The notes: generated by a model not told the origin, from the sequence alone. DNA of 21,586 nucleotides from JAFGHJ01 sp964523975 (GCA_964523975.1 CAZGBM010000033.1:1-21586), one strand, 5' to 3'. Counted from the first letter of the stretch, positions 1 through 8,133 are shown. Program-made: numbers and translations.

Positions 1-5
1 CAAAA

Positions 6-55
6 GTCCACGATGTACTGCTACTTTTGAGTCCACGATGTTGTGCTATTTGTCA
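6..55. repeat. Two-copy 25-bp tandem repeat at the left edge
   Basis: The word GTCCACGATG occurs at 6-15 and again at 31-40, and the bases after each copy are similar (TACTGCTACTTTTG against TTGTGCTATTTGTC), giving a period of 25 bp. Only two units are visible and the window edge cuts the context, so it may continue to the left. It lies just downstream of the thiD stop codon. Its function is unknown. Confidence 0.5.
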
Positions 56-64
56 CCTAACCAT

Positions 65-769
65 CTAACCTCCAGATTTTAAAGACTTCATATACTCTTC
101 TATTGCTTCTTTGGTTTTTTTTGCCGCCTCGAGGGGTCGGCAACCCAGGATCAATTGTCCGAGAAGATAGGACGAATAAAAACATCCTGAGCCGTGGAAA
201 GAAAAATCGATTTTAGAACCTTTTATCAGTTCTATTCTCTTTCCGTCGTAAAAAAGGTCATTTGCATCCTCTATTCCTGTTATTATGACGTATTTTGTTC
301 CCATCAGGTGGAGTATATTTGCTATTTTTTCTAAATCTTTTTCGCCAGTTAGCTGTTTCGCTTCTTCAAGATTCGGAGTTATGAAAGTAGATATTGGGAA
401 TAAAGTGGCTTTCATTTTTTCAAGACCTTTTTTATTGATTAACGGATAACCGGAAGAAGAATTGATTATCGGGTCGAGAACTGTAAAATCAGGATTTCTT
501 TCTTTTAAGAAATCCGCAACAACTTTTACTACATTTTCGTTATAGAGCATCCCTATCTTGACTCCGCGGAAGTCTTCTAATGATTCAAATGCTTCTTTTA
601 TAGACCTGATAGGTATTTCCGATGTACTTAATACTTCTTCGGAAGTCTGTACTGTTAGAGCTGTCGGGACAGCGATATATGGAATTCCAAGCGATTTAAA
701 TATTGATATATCTCTTAAAATACCGGCTCCGCCGGTCGGGTCAAACCCTGCGATTGTCAAAACACTCAT
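65..769 (-). CDS. thiD: Hydroxymethylpyrimidine/phosphomethylpyrimidine kinase (ThiD)
   Basis: This is a ribokinase-fold kinase of thiamine biosynthesis that phosphorylates HMP and HMP-phosphate to HMP-pyrophosphate in the cytosol. From the ATG at 769 it has about 234 residues, slightly short of the usual 250-270. The N-terminus TIAGFDPTGGAGILRD matches the ThiD substrate-binding signature (usually AGSDPSGGAGIQAD). VLDPIINSSSG and ITPNLEEAKQLTG are typical family blocks, and HGSGCFYSSYL near the C-terminus holds the conserved GxGC anion-hole and catalytic motif. The reading frame is open back to 805, but the internal ATG at 767-769 has a Shine-Dalgarno-like GGAG a few bases upstream and starts exactly where family members start, so the extra 12 residues are rejected. 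No other thiamine gene is in the window, and repeats flank it on both sides. Confidence 0.93.
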   Translation of the reverse strand: MSVLTIAGFDPTGGAGILRDISIFKSLGIPYIAVPTALTVQTSEEVLSTSEIPIRSIKEAFESLEDFRGVKIGMLYNENVVKVVADFLKERNPDFTVLDPIINSSSGYPLINKKGLEKMKATLFPISTFITPNLEEAKQLTGEKDLEKIANILHLMGTKYVIITGIEDANDLFYDGKRIELIKGSKIDFSFHGSGCFYSSYLLGQLILGCRPLEAAKKTKEAIEEYMKSLKSGG

Positions 770-812
770 CTTTTCTCCGGACTGATTAAACCGCAGAGCC
801 CACACAATTCCC

Positions 813-845
813 CACCAAGATATTTAACCACAGAGACCACAGAGA
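813..845. repeat. Dispersed CCACCAAGA / CCACAGAGA repeat (family A)
   Basis: The sequence runs CCACCAAGATATTTAACCAC followed by AGAGACCACAGAG, built from short, roughly 9-bp words. A related piece, CCACCAAGACATAAAGG, lies at 21028-21044 just before the last gene. I know this type of word as a dispersed intergenic repeat in many environmental bacterial genomes. It does not encode anything recognisable. Confidence 0.5.
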
Positions 846-879
846 TTTTTATTGTTTTACCCCCCACTTCCCATTTTTT

Positions 880-991
880 AACAACAAATAGCACAAATCT
901 CACAAATGAATTTATAATAGTCATTTTTTGTTTATAAAAAAAAGAAAACTTTTTTGCCTTTATTCGTGCTATTCGTGTGATTTGTTGTTCC
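880..991. repeat. Inverted-repeat element with CACGAAT-type arms (family B)
   Basis: The left arm (880-912) reads AACAACAAATAGCACAAATC and onwards. The reverse complement of 957-991 reads GGAACAACAAATCACACGAA and then TAGCACGAAT. The two arms are therefore imperfect inverted copies around a core of about 45 bp rich in A and T. A further copy of one arm is at 21539-21570. The leftward open frame over this region (1023 to 766) is simply a reading of the repeat. Confidence 0.6.
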
Positions 992-1011
992 TCTTTTTTG
1001 GGTTTTAATTT

Positions 1012-1040
1012 ATCATTTCTCATTTTGATATTTAATTTTT
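1012..1040. repeat. Fragment of the AT-rich repeat family C (right arm)
   Basis: The stretch contains CATTTTGATATTTAATTTTT, which matches the core word of the longer right arms at 2252-2308 and 17190-17255 (CATTTTGATATTTGATTTTT). It abuts the stop codon of the leftward membrane protein and lies outside the family B element, on the same side as in other nested copies. Confidence 0.5.
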
Positions 1041-2020
1041 TATTTTACTGGCTTTACCGTATCAGACTCTTTGTGTTTAATAATATTTTTGCTCTCTCGT
1101 GATAGGAAAACAAAGATAATTCCGCCTATGCTGCTTGTTATAACAGAGATTGCTAAGTAAACGAGAGATATCGAAAAGGCTTCGCTTTCAGCTATGCCGA
1201 TGGAGGAAAAGAAGTAAACGTAAGCTGTTTCTCTCAATCCGAGTCCGTTGATGGTCAGGGGAATAAGAGATATTATGGTAATGATAGGTATAAATGCCAG
1301 TAGTGCAGAGAAAGGTACAGGGATAGCTAATCCTTTGGCTATAAAATAGTTTATCAGGGTTATGACCATCTGAACCAAGACCGAATAGGCAATTCCGATT
1401 ATTATTGTTTTTCTTTTGCTTTTATATATTTTGACAGCCCTATAAAACTCTCTAATTGATTTACCTAAGTTGAGGAGTTTTATTGAGAGAAGTTTTTCTT
1501 TTAACCATTCGACTTTCAGAGAAGTGAAAAAATAATATATCAATATGGTGAGTAAAATCAGTCCGAGGTAAAGAATAGAAAGTTTTATAAATTCCGATTT
1601 TCCTGAAAATACCGCAAAAACTCCTATTATCATCATACCTATCATTCCGAGAATTCTCTCCATTATGGAGGCTCCGAAGGCTTTTTCGAAGTTTCCTTCT
1701 TCTCCGGCGTATGCGGAGCGTATCACGTCCATTCCGAGCCCGCTTGGAAGAAAATTGTTGAAAAAGAAAGAAACAAGCAGGTATAAATAGCTTCTGATTT
1801 CGGAGATTTGTATTCCTTGCGCTTTAAGGAGAAAATTCCAGCGTATCGAAAAAGTCAAGTAAAATAAGAAGAAAAGGATAATGATTGTTACGAAGTACAG
1901 CATATTTAAGTTTTTTATGTTTTGTATTACTTCGTGGACGGGGACTTTGGTTTTGAAAAGATAATAAAAAAGCCCGATTGCTATTAAGATTTTCAGGGTT
2001 TCTTTAATTATTTTTTTCAT
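1040..2020 (-). CDS. Lysylphosphatidylglycerol synthase TM-domain (UPF0104/flippase-like) membrane protein
   Basis: This 326-residue integral membrane protein has about eight hydrophobic segments (for example residues 11-22, 40-59, 130-142, 147-165, 206-225 and 288-308). The motif FFNNFLPSGLGMDVIRS at about 87-103 is the signature of the PF03706 family (related to the MprF flippase domain and to AglD-type proteins), usually FxNxFLPxxxGxxxR. GLGLRETAYVYFF near residue 260 is a second conserved block (usually GxxGxREa). Characterised relatives move or help transfer lipid-linked groups across the membrane, but the substrate here cannot be read from sequence. It is the full length of the stand-alone family, without the MprF synthase domain. 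The ATG at 2018-2020 has no strong ribosome binding site. No glycosyltransferase neighbours are visible to suggest the pathway. Confidence 0.82.
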   Translation of the reverse strand: MKKIIKETLKILIAIGLFYYLFKTKVPVHEVIQNIKNLNMLYFVTIIILFFLFYLTFSIRWNFLLKAQGIQISEIRSYLYLLVSFFFNNFLPSGLGMDVIRSAYAGEEGNFEKAFGASIMERILGMIGMMIIGVFAVFSGKSEFIKLSILYLGLILLTILIYYFFTSLKVEWLKEKLLSIKLLNLGKSIREFYRAVKIYKSKRKTIIIGIAYSVLVQMVITLINYFIAKGLAIPVPFSALLAFIPIITIISLIPLTINGLGLRETAYVYFFSSIGIAESEAFSISLVYLAISVITSSIGGIIFVFLSRESKNIIKHKESDTVKPVK

Positions 2021-2133
2021 TTATTTAAGATACTGTGCCGAATAGAAATGTCAAGAAGATGGGGTGAGCCAGGTATCAAATTTTAATTGAAAGAAACTCA
2101 TTAATCTTGTTGTTTTTTGCCTTAATATAAATG

Positions 2134-2308
2134 AAATATTAAAATTTAAAAAGCAAAATGACAGATTAAAATGCAAAATTATTATTCCAACTAACTGCGG
2201 AAGCGAAAAATTATTTGTTTTTTAGCATAATTTGATGTATTTTTATTTTTTAGATTCATTTTTGAAATTTGATATGTAATTTTACATTTTGATATTTGAT
2301 TTTTACAT
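2134..2308. repeat. AT-rich inverted-repeat element, family C, copy 1 (fills the divergent spacer)
   Basis: This covers most of the gene-free stretch 2021-2335. The left arm (2134-2180) has AATATTAAAATTTAAAAAGC and AAAATGACAGATTAAAATG. The right arm (2252-2308) is close to the reverse complement and has GTAATTTTACATTTTGATAT. The core between the arms (about 2181-2251) is unrelated to the core of copy 2. The right arm matches the arm at 17190-17255 at most positions. A leftward frame through it is not a gene. Confidence 0.7.
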
Positions 2309-2353
2309 TTCCTTGACTTTCGGATTCTCTCTTTATTGTTGGATATTAAGCTC

Positions 2354-2380
2354 TTGACAATTAAGGCACTTATTGATAAT
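2354..2380 (+). promoter_or_regulatory. Possible sigma-70-type promoter for the chemosensory operon
   Basis: A perfect TTGACA is at 2354-2359 and GATAAT is at 2375-2380, with a 15-bp spacer (shorter than the ideal 17). Transcription would start near 2387, which would favour the ATG at 2399 and leave only a short leader. A second weaker TTGACT is at 2313-2318, right after the family C repeat. The evidence is motif match only. Confidence 0.3.
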
Positions 2381-2383
2381 TTA

Positions 2384-5300
2384 ATGGTACAGAAATATAT
2401 GGAAGCTAATGATACGGTTAAGGAATACATAGGTAAATTAGAGGATTTATCTAAAGAGACCTCTGTTCTCTGGGATCAGCTCTCTACTAAACAAATGGAA
2501 TCGGCTGAGGGGTTGACAGAAATAAGGAAAATGCTGAAAAATCTCTATGCTTCTATGTTCGTTATCTACGAAGGGTCCGATTCTTTCAGGACCACTGTAA
2601 GAAAAAGCGAAGAGTTATTGTCTTTCGGTCTCAGTCTTATAAACGAGGTAATGAATAAGATTCACTATTTTAATGATAGCACGGTCATTTTAAGTAAAAA
2701 ATTGGAAGATTTAATAGGCAAAAGAGAAGAAATCAATACAATTGTTTCAAACCTTCAGGAACTCAACGAAGCGTCGGCCAATACCGCCAGGAATGCCGAG
2801 ATTAAAGCCTACCAGGCAGGAACTCTTGGAAAAGGATTCGAAGTGGTAGCCGAAGAATTGGGACGCCTGATAGGGAAATCATTGGAAATTGTCAAGGAGA
2901 TGGTGGAAAAACTGGAATCCCTTAAGGAGAAATCGAAAGAAGCAACGGATAAATTCGGAACGATAAGGGAGAGCCTTTCTAATTTTGTTGGAAATGCAGA
3001 TGAGTTGAAACAGAGTTCCGATGAAGTACGGGATAAAATTTCTCTTATTATGGATACGTCCGACCGTCTGCTGAATCTGCTTGATAGTATAGATATAAAG
3101 AGACGCGATGTCGAAGAAGGCGCCAATTTTTTGCTTTCTCTATCGAGAGGTTGTCTGGTAAAATTGGCAGAAATAGATATGTTACTTTCTCAGAAAGAAA
3201 CCATACGGGAAATTCTGAAAAACCATATAGATATTTTCGGATACCTGGCCGAAAAGGGGTCGAATTTTCTACCTGCAAATATTTCGCAGGTAGATTCCGC
3301 ATTGAAAAAAATCGGAAAGCTCGACCGTTATAGCCAGCAGCGTATCGCAGAGTTGAGTTCGACGCATATCCATAGCGATGTTAATTTGTCCGATCTCGAC
3401 AACATTAAAAAAATGCTTGGTATGATTGGGCGGGAAATCGAAGGGGTAAAAGAGGTAATCAAGGAAACGCAGTTTCAGGCGAAGATGTGTCTGGAAAACA
3501 TAGGTAAGGTGCAGTCTTTTATTGAAAAAGAAGCGAAAGGCATAGAAGAGGTGACGAACATTCAAATAAATTTGTCCCGGATTTCTTCGGGTCTTGGAAG
3601 ATTGGTCGAGAATGCCGGAGATTTTACCGAGCAGTTAAGAGTCATTTCTCTTTACGGAAAGATAGAAGCATCGAGAATACCAAAAGATATTGTGGGTCTC
3701 CCTGCAATTGTGGATGAGATGCGAAAACTCTCCAACGATTACTCCAAATTAGGCGATAGGTTGTGGAAATTCTTCAACCCGGTAAGTGAAAAAATCGAGG
3801 ATTTGAAGAGAACGACTCTGACACTTGAGAACACAATAATCAGGCTTAAAGATATTGTTAAAGAGAGTGAGATAGCATTTCAAGAGAACAAAGACCAGAT
3901 CGAGACTTTGGCGGAAGTATCTTCCAGCATTCGTCCTTTTATTGACAAACAGGAAGACGTGGTTTCCGAAATCGGGGTGTCTTTTAAAGACGCAACCGAG
4001 GCTTTGAAAAAATACTCTAAAATGGTTGAGGAACTTGAAGGTAATTTGAGTAAAGAAAGAAGTTTGACGGAGAACCTCACACAGGACCAGAATTGGAAAA
4101 ATCTAAGTCCTGTAGGAGTCGGAGAAAATAGAACTACTCTAAATGTTCACCTGCGGGCGGAACCAAACACTATGGACCCCTACGAGATTGAAGACCCTGC
4201 AGCGAATGAGGTTATTTACCTTATTCACAGGGGGCTTTTCGATTGCGGATTTTCGGGTGAAATTTATCCCTTGCTCGTGGATAGATGGGAATTATCTGAA
4301 GATAGTAGGAGATTGGATTTTGTAATAAGGGAGGATATCGTAACTCATAAAGGAGTAAGAATCGGTTCCGAAGATGTGAAATTCATGCTTGAAAGATTTA
4401 AAGAAAGCAGTAAACCGGATGCATTATTTCCGATTGGCGGAATAGATATCAAAGGGAAGTATTCACTCTCCGTTCAATTGAACGAAATCAATATGTCTTT
4501 TCTTTCTAATCTGGCCACGATAGGTTCGTCCGTGATTTCCATGGAATCTTACGAAAGTGGGGTCTCGGGGGTAGGTCCCTTTAAGTTGCAAAATTGGAAA
4601 AAGGGAGAAAGGATAGTTTTAGAATCGCATCCCGATTATTTTCTGGGGAGGCCATATTTGTCGAGAATGATTTTTAAAGTCGGTGAGGATCCCATAGAAG
4701 AATTCAAAAGCGGAAGAGCAGATATTGCAAGAGTAGATTCGGAAAGCGTTTCCGGCCTTAAAGCCGATGAAGAATTGAGCAAAAACTTATTTTCTTCTTC
4801 CTGTCTGAATATAAATTATCTCGGTTTTAACTTTAATATGAAGGAACTTCCGTTTACGAATAAAAAAGTCCGTCAGGCATTGAATTACGCAGTAAACAAA
4901 CAGGCTTTGATAGAAGAAACCTCCTCGGGTTTTGGCGAAATCTCGCCAGGAATATTCCCCCCGAATATATGTACATACGATTCTAAAATGCAAGTGTATG
5001 AATATAATCAGGATATTGCAAAGAGGCTTCTTGAAGAATCGAACTTTCCCGGCGGGCTGCCGGAAACATACACCCTGTCGATTTATGATTCTCCTTTTAT
5101 GGAAAGGAGAGCGGAGTTTATAAAAGAATCTTTTTCTCGTATCGGAGTCGGGTTGAAGATCGAAAAAAATCCATGGAGTAAATTCGTCAAGAAAGTTCAA
5201 CAGGGAAAAGCACAATTGTTCTTAAACACATGGATACCCGAGAATGTCGATCCGATTTGTTTTTTGTTCGATCTTTTTCACTCTTCCCAGGCGGGGAGAA

Positions 5301-5539
5301 AAAATTTGACTTTCTATTCTAACAAAGATCTTGATGGTAAAATAAAAGAAGGACAGAAAGAAATAAATTCGATTAGAAGGAAGAAGTTATGTCAGGAAGC
5401 GGAAAGAATGATAGTGGAAGATGCTCCCTGGATTTTTCTTGTCCGTGACCCCGATTTCTTGCTCGTCAGTGACAGAGTCTTCGGGTTCAAGCCCGGTCGG
5501 ACCAATCGTCTACATTATGAATGGATTGGAGTCGAATAA
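2384..5539 (+). CDS. Soluble chemoreceptor fused to an oligopeptide-binding (SBP family 5) domain
   Basis: The open frame runs from a TTG at 2336 (1067 residues). I start at the ATG at 2384, though the ATG at 2399 is also possible because none of these starts has a clear ribosome binding site. Numbering here is from the TTG. Residues 1-600 are helical coiled coil. A methyl-accepting signalling tip is at about 147-180 (AEIKAYQAGTLGKGFEVVAE, usually AAIEAARAGExGRGFAVVAxE). A second, more degenerate tip is at about 436-470 (LYGKIEASRI, then LPAIVDEMRKLSNDYSKL). Residues about 601-1067 form a complete DppA/OppA-like domain: the N-terminal LRAEPNTMDP, then GVGPFKLQNWKKGERIVLES, FNMKELPFTNKKVRQALNYA and the late VDPICFLFDLF block. 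There is no signal peptide, transmembrane helix, HAMP or PAS, so the ligand domain should be cytosolic. The stop overlaps the cheW start (TAATG). It is the first gene of the operon and presumably the array receptor. Confidence 0.88.
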   Translation: MVQKYMEANDTVKEYIGKLEDLSKETSVLWDQLSTKQMESAEGLTEIRKMLKNLYASMFVIYEGSDSFRTTVRKSEELLSFGLSLINEVMNKIHYFNDSTVILSKKLEDLIGKREEINTIVSNLQELNEASANTARNAEIKAYQAGTLGKGFEVVAEELGRLIGKSLEIVKEMVEKLESLKEKSKEATDKFGTIRESLSNFVGNADELKQSSDEVRDKISLIMDTSDRLLNLLDSIDIKRRDVEEGANFLLSLSRGCLVKLAEIDMLLSQKETIREILKNHIDIFGYLAEKGSNFLPANISQVDSALKKIGKLDRYSQQRIAELSSTHIHSDVNLSDLDNIKKMLGMIGREIEGVKEVIKETQFQAKMCLENIGKVQSFIEKEAKGIEEVTNIQINLSRISSGLGRLVENAGDFTEQLRVISLYGKIEASRIPKDIVGLPAIVDEMRKLSNDYSKLGDRLWKFFNPVSEKIEDLKRTTLTLENTIIRLKDIVKESEIAFQENKDQIETLAEVSSSIRPFIDKQEDVVSEIGVSFKDATEALKKYSKMVEELEGNLSKERSLTENLTQDQNWKNLSPVGVGENRTTLNVHLRAEPNTMDPYEIEDPAANEVIYLIHRGLFDCGFSGEIYPLLVDRWELSEDSRRLDFVIREDIVTHKGVRIGSEDVKFMLERFKESSKPDALFPIGGIDIKGKYSLSVQLNEINMSFLSNLATIGSSVISMESYESGVSGVGPFKLQNWKKGERIVLESHPDYFLGRPYLSRMIFKVGEDPIEEFKSGRADIARVDSESVSGLKADEELSKNLFSSSCLNINYLGFNFNMKELPFTNKKVRQALNYAVNKQALIEETSSGFGEISPGIFPPNICTYDSKMQVYEYNQDIAKRLLEESNFPGGLPETYTLSIYDSPFMERRAEFIKESFSRIGVGLKIEKNPWSKFVKKVQQGKAQLFLNTWIPENVDPICFLFDLFHSSQAGRKNLTFYSNKDLDGKIKEGQKEINSIRRKKLCQEAERMIVEDAPWIFLVRDPDFLLVSDRVFGFKPGRTNRLHYEWIGVE

Positions 5540-5940
5540 TGGAATTTTTAAGTTTTACTCTGGAAGATAAATTCTTTGGCATACTTCTGGAGAGCGTGAA
5601 AGAAATCGTTGAAGAAACGGAAATAACATCCGTACCTTTGTCCAATGAGTATATAGAAGGGGTAATGAACCTTCGTGGAGAACCTGTCACGGTGATAAAT
5701 TTAAGAAAAAAAATGGGATTCAAGGGGTCATCTACCTCCAGGGAGATTATACTCTGTGTAATTAATGATGTAGTGATAGGTTTAAGACCTGATAGCGTTC
5801 TTGATATTCATGAAATTCCGGAATCCGAATTAAAGGGTGTCCCTTCCAGCTTGAAAGGAGAAATGGAATCTAAATATCTGAAGGGAATTGTAAAATTGAA
5901 AGAAAAGTATATAATTATTGATATAAAGCAATTAATATGA
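5539..5940 (+). CDS. cheW: CheW-like coupling protein
   Basis: This adaptor links chemoreceptors to the CheA kinase P5 domain in the cytosolic array. From the ATG at 5539 it has 133 residues, near the usual 140-160. The opening FLSFTLEDKFFGILLESVKE matches the CheW start (usually F..F.L....yal....V.EI). YIEGVMNLRGEPVTVINLRK is the family's central block (usually GxxNLRGxxxPVIDLR). The start overlaps the receptor stop by one base (TAATG), with GGAG upstream inside the receptor gene, which favours this ATG over the in-frame one at 5521. The overlap suggests translational coupling with the receptor. It is the only free CheW-type gene here. Confidence 0.94.
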   Translation: MEFLSFTLEDKFFGILLESVKEIVEETEITSVPLSNEYIEGVMNLRGEPVTVINLRKKMGFKGSSTSREIILCVINDVVIGLRPDSVLDIHEIPESELKGVPSSLKGEMESKYLKGIVKLKEKYIIIDIKQLI

Positions 5941-5941
5941 T

Positions 5942-5957
5942 GTAAGGAGGGAAAATG
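5942..5957 (+). promoter_or_regulatory. Strong ribosome binding site of cheY
   Basis: AAGGAGGG lies about 5 bases before the cheY ATG at 5955. It is the strongest Shine-Dalgarno in the upstream part of the operon and is consistent with CheY being made in excess over its neighbours. Confidence 0.6.
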
Positions 5958-6320
5958 AGTGCAAGGATTTTAGTAGTAGATGATGCAATATTTATGCGGA
6001 AGATGTTGGCGGATATACTTCAAAGAGGAGGATACGAAATCTGCGATGAAGCAGGGAACGGCAGTGAAGCTGTTCAGAAATACGAGAAAGTCCGGCCCGA
6101 TCTGGTTACGATGGACATAATAATGCCAGATATGAGCGGTATAGATGCTATTAAAAAAATAAAAGAGTTGGACTCCGAAGCCAAGATTGTCGTGGTTAGC
6201 GCTATGGGACACCAGAGTCTTGTGGTCGAAGCCATTCAGGCGGGAGCAAAAGACTATGTGGTCAAACCTTTCCAACCTTCGAGAGTTATCGAAGCGGTGC
6301 AAAGGGTTTTAAAACTATAA
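5955..6320 (+). CDS. cheY: CheY-type response regulator
   Basis: This is a stand-alone receiver domain of 121 residues, phosphorylated by CheA and acting as a diffusible output in the cytosol. All catalytic residues are present: the acidic pair D9-D10 (VVDDAIFMR), phospho-acceptor D54 (TMDIIMPDMSG), switch serine S82 (VVVSAMG), Y101 and K104 (DYVVKPF). The wording closely resembles CheY of Thermotoga and Bacillus (for example MDIIMPDMSGIDAI), so a flagellar-type CheY origin is plausible. No output domain is fused to it and no flagellar gene is visible, so its target (flagellar switch, pilus machinery or another output) cannot be decided here. It sits 14 nt after cheW and 10 nt before cheA. 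Confidence 0.96.
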   Translation: MSARILVVDDAIFMRKMLADILQRGGYEICDEAGNGSEAVQKYEKVRPDLVTMDIIMPDMSGIDAIKKIKELDSEAKIVVVSAMGHQSLVVEAIQAGAKDYVVKPFQPSRVIEAVQRVLKL

Positions 6321-6330
6321 GCGATAATAT

Positions 6331-8133
6331 ATGGAAGTACAGTCGAAAGAATATATAAAACTATTTAAAGATGAGAGCAGCGAGTATTTGAACACGCTGA
6401 ATAGAATAATAGTCGAGCTCGAGAAAGAACCGGACAACAAACAAATAACTGCGGAGGTTTACAGGATTTTTCACACGCTTAAAGGAATGGCTGCTTCGCT
6501 CGGTTATACCGAAATAGAAACGATTTCCCATGACCTTGAAGAGAAACTGGAAATTTTCAAGGAAAAAGGAGAGGTCAATGCCGAGATAATAGATGAGGTG
6601 TTCAAGGGTATAGATAAGATAGAAGCTCTTCTCGCCAGACTGGAAACCCCTGCGAAAGAAGGTGTAACTGAAAGTGAAGCGGAACGCGAAAAATTTCCGT
6701 ATGTTGAAATTTTACTTAAAGAGGATATATCTTTACCTGCCGCGAGAGCAGCTGTGATTATTCAGCGTATAGAAGAAAAGACCAAAATCGAAGACCTTGA
6801 CCCGTCTTACGAAGAGATCAAATCCGGTAATATCGGAAGAATTTTAAAAGTACGCTGCCTGGAACCGGAAAAGATTATAAACATGATGGCTTCCTTTGAC
6901 GAAGTCGAGGAAGTTAAAATGGAAGACACAAAGAGTAAACGGGCAGCGCTGCCAGGCGGGATAGAAGGAATACGAGTTGACATAAATATGCTGGACAGGA
7001 TGCAAAACCTTGTGGGTGAATTAGTCATTACAACATCTCAATTATCCGAAATTATAAGAAATTTTGGGGAAGAACAATTTCAAGGAGTTTTAGAACTCCA
7101 TAATAGAAGTGTAAAAGAATTGCAGGAAGTTATTACAAACGTCAGGCTCGTTCCGCTCTCTCTGATTTTTAATAAATTTACGCGTTATGTAAGGGATTTA
7201 AGCAGGAAATTGGAAAAAGAAGTCGATATCGAAATTTTCGGTTCCGACATAGAAGTCGACCGGTCTCTTCTGGAAGGCATCAGTGACCCTTTGATTCATC
7301 TTATCAGAAACGCAGTTTCTCATGGACTGGAATCTCCCGGGGAAAGAGAGAACTTAAATAAACACAGAGTGGGTAAAATTACGGTTTCGGCAAAAAGCAT
7401 AAAAGGAGATATCTTAATACAGATAAGCGATGATGGAAAAGGGATAGATGAAAAGGAGGTTCTGCTTGCCGCATTCAGGAGAGGATTGGTAGAAGAAGAA
7501 GAGTTCGAGTCCCTTTCGAGAGCTGAAATCCTCAGATTCTTATTTATGCCGGGATTTACGACAAGAGAAAAAGCAGACAAGGTTTCCGGACGGGGCGTGG
7601 GATTGGATGTGGTCAGAAAACTCGTTCGCTCTGTAGGAGGCAGCGTTAACATAACTACCGAAAAAAATCAAGGGACAACTATATCGATGAAATTACCTCT
7701 TTCGATGTCTATAATTAAAGTTTATCTTTTAGGTTTGGACAACCAGTTATTCGCTTTGCCAATGACCTTTGTAGATGAAACATTGACTGTGACAGAGGAT
7801 GTCATGTCTCAGCTTATGGGAAGAGAAGTGATGCTGCTCAGGCGCGAAATTCTTCCGGTTTATCGTCTCTCCGACATTCTCAAACATAATTCTAAAAGTA
7901 ACGGAAACCAAAATATGCCATGTGTGGTAGTAGAGATTGAAAACGACCGTTTTGCAATTGTTGGTGGTAAGTTTAAAGGAAGTATGGAAGCAGTTGTTAA
8001 GCCCCTCCCTTCACCAATAGATAAAATTAAAGGATATATAGGGATTACCATGGTCGGGAACGGGAGACCCTGTCTAATCCTGGACTTACCAGCTCTAAGA
8101 TATAGGAGGAGTTATGAAAATACAGGATCTTAA
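6331..8133 (+). CDS. cheA: Chemotaxis histidine kinase CheA
   Basis: This 600-residue kinase has the standard CheA layout. P1 (Hpt) is about 5-105 with phospho-acceptor H48 in RIFHTLKGMAASLGY. One P2-like CheY-binding domain is about 123-198, resembling the Thermotoga type. P3 dimerisation is about 212-275 (LDRMQNLVGELVITTSQL). The P4 ATPase is about 276-455, with the N box HLIRNAVSHGLE (N327), G1 ISDDGKGID (about 365-373), F box LFMPGFTTRE and G2 SGRGVGLDVV (about 419-428). P5 is CheW-like at about 458-595. All catalytic motifs look intact, so it should be active. It transfers phosphate to CheY and would normally also do so to CheB, which is not present here. The 3' end overlaps cheC by 20 nt. 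The ribosome binding site is weak. Confidence 0.97.
   Translation: MEVQSKEYIKLFKDESSEYLNTLNRIIVELEKEPDNKQITAEVYRIFHTLKGMAASLGYTEIETISHDLEEKLEIFKEKGEVNAEIIDEVFKGIDKIEALLARLETPAKEGVTESEAEREKFPYVEILLKEDISLPAARAAVIIQRIEEKTKIEDLDPSYEEIKSGNIGRILKVRCLEPEKIINMMASFDEVEEVKMEDTKSKRAALPGGIEGIRVDINMLDRMQNLVGELVITTSQLSEIIRNFGEEQFQGVLELHNRSVKELQEVITNVRLVPLSLIFNKFTRYVRDLSRKLEKEVDIEIFGSDIEVDRSLLEGISDPLIHLIRNAVSHGLESPGERENLNKHRVGKITVSAKSIKGDILIQISDDGKGIDEKEVLLAAFRRGLVEEEEFESLSRAEILRFLFMPGFTTREKADKVSGRGVGLDVVRKLVRSVGGSVNITTEKNQGTTISMKLPLSMSIIKVYLLGLDNQLFALPMTFVDETLTVTEDVMSQLMGREVMLLRREILPVYRLSDILKHNSKSNGNQNMPCVVVEIENDRFAIVGGKFKGSMEAVVKPLPSPIDKIKGYIGITMVGNGRPCLILDLPALRYRRSYENTGS

Noticed and set aside
6..55. Possible CRISPR array at the left edge
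   Set aside because: There are only two units with period 25, no separate repeat and unique spacer, and no cas gene in the window.
766..1023. Leftward open frame of 85 residues upstream of thiD
   Set aside because: It reads through the family A and B repeats and overlaps the thiD start. The protein has no family features.
2191..2430. Leftward open frame of 79 residues in the divergent spacer
   Set aside because: Its sequence (many N, K, S, I) is a translation of the AT-rich inverted repeat.
4787..5215. Leftward open frame of 142 residues inside the receptor gene
   Set aside because: It lies opposite conserved blocks of the SBP family 5 domain and shows no domain of its own.
5521..5538. Earlier in-frame start of CheW at 5521
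   Set aside because: It would lie inside the receptor's last codons. The ATG at 5539 fits the family start and the TAATG coupling.
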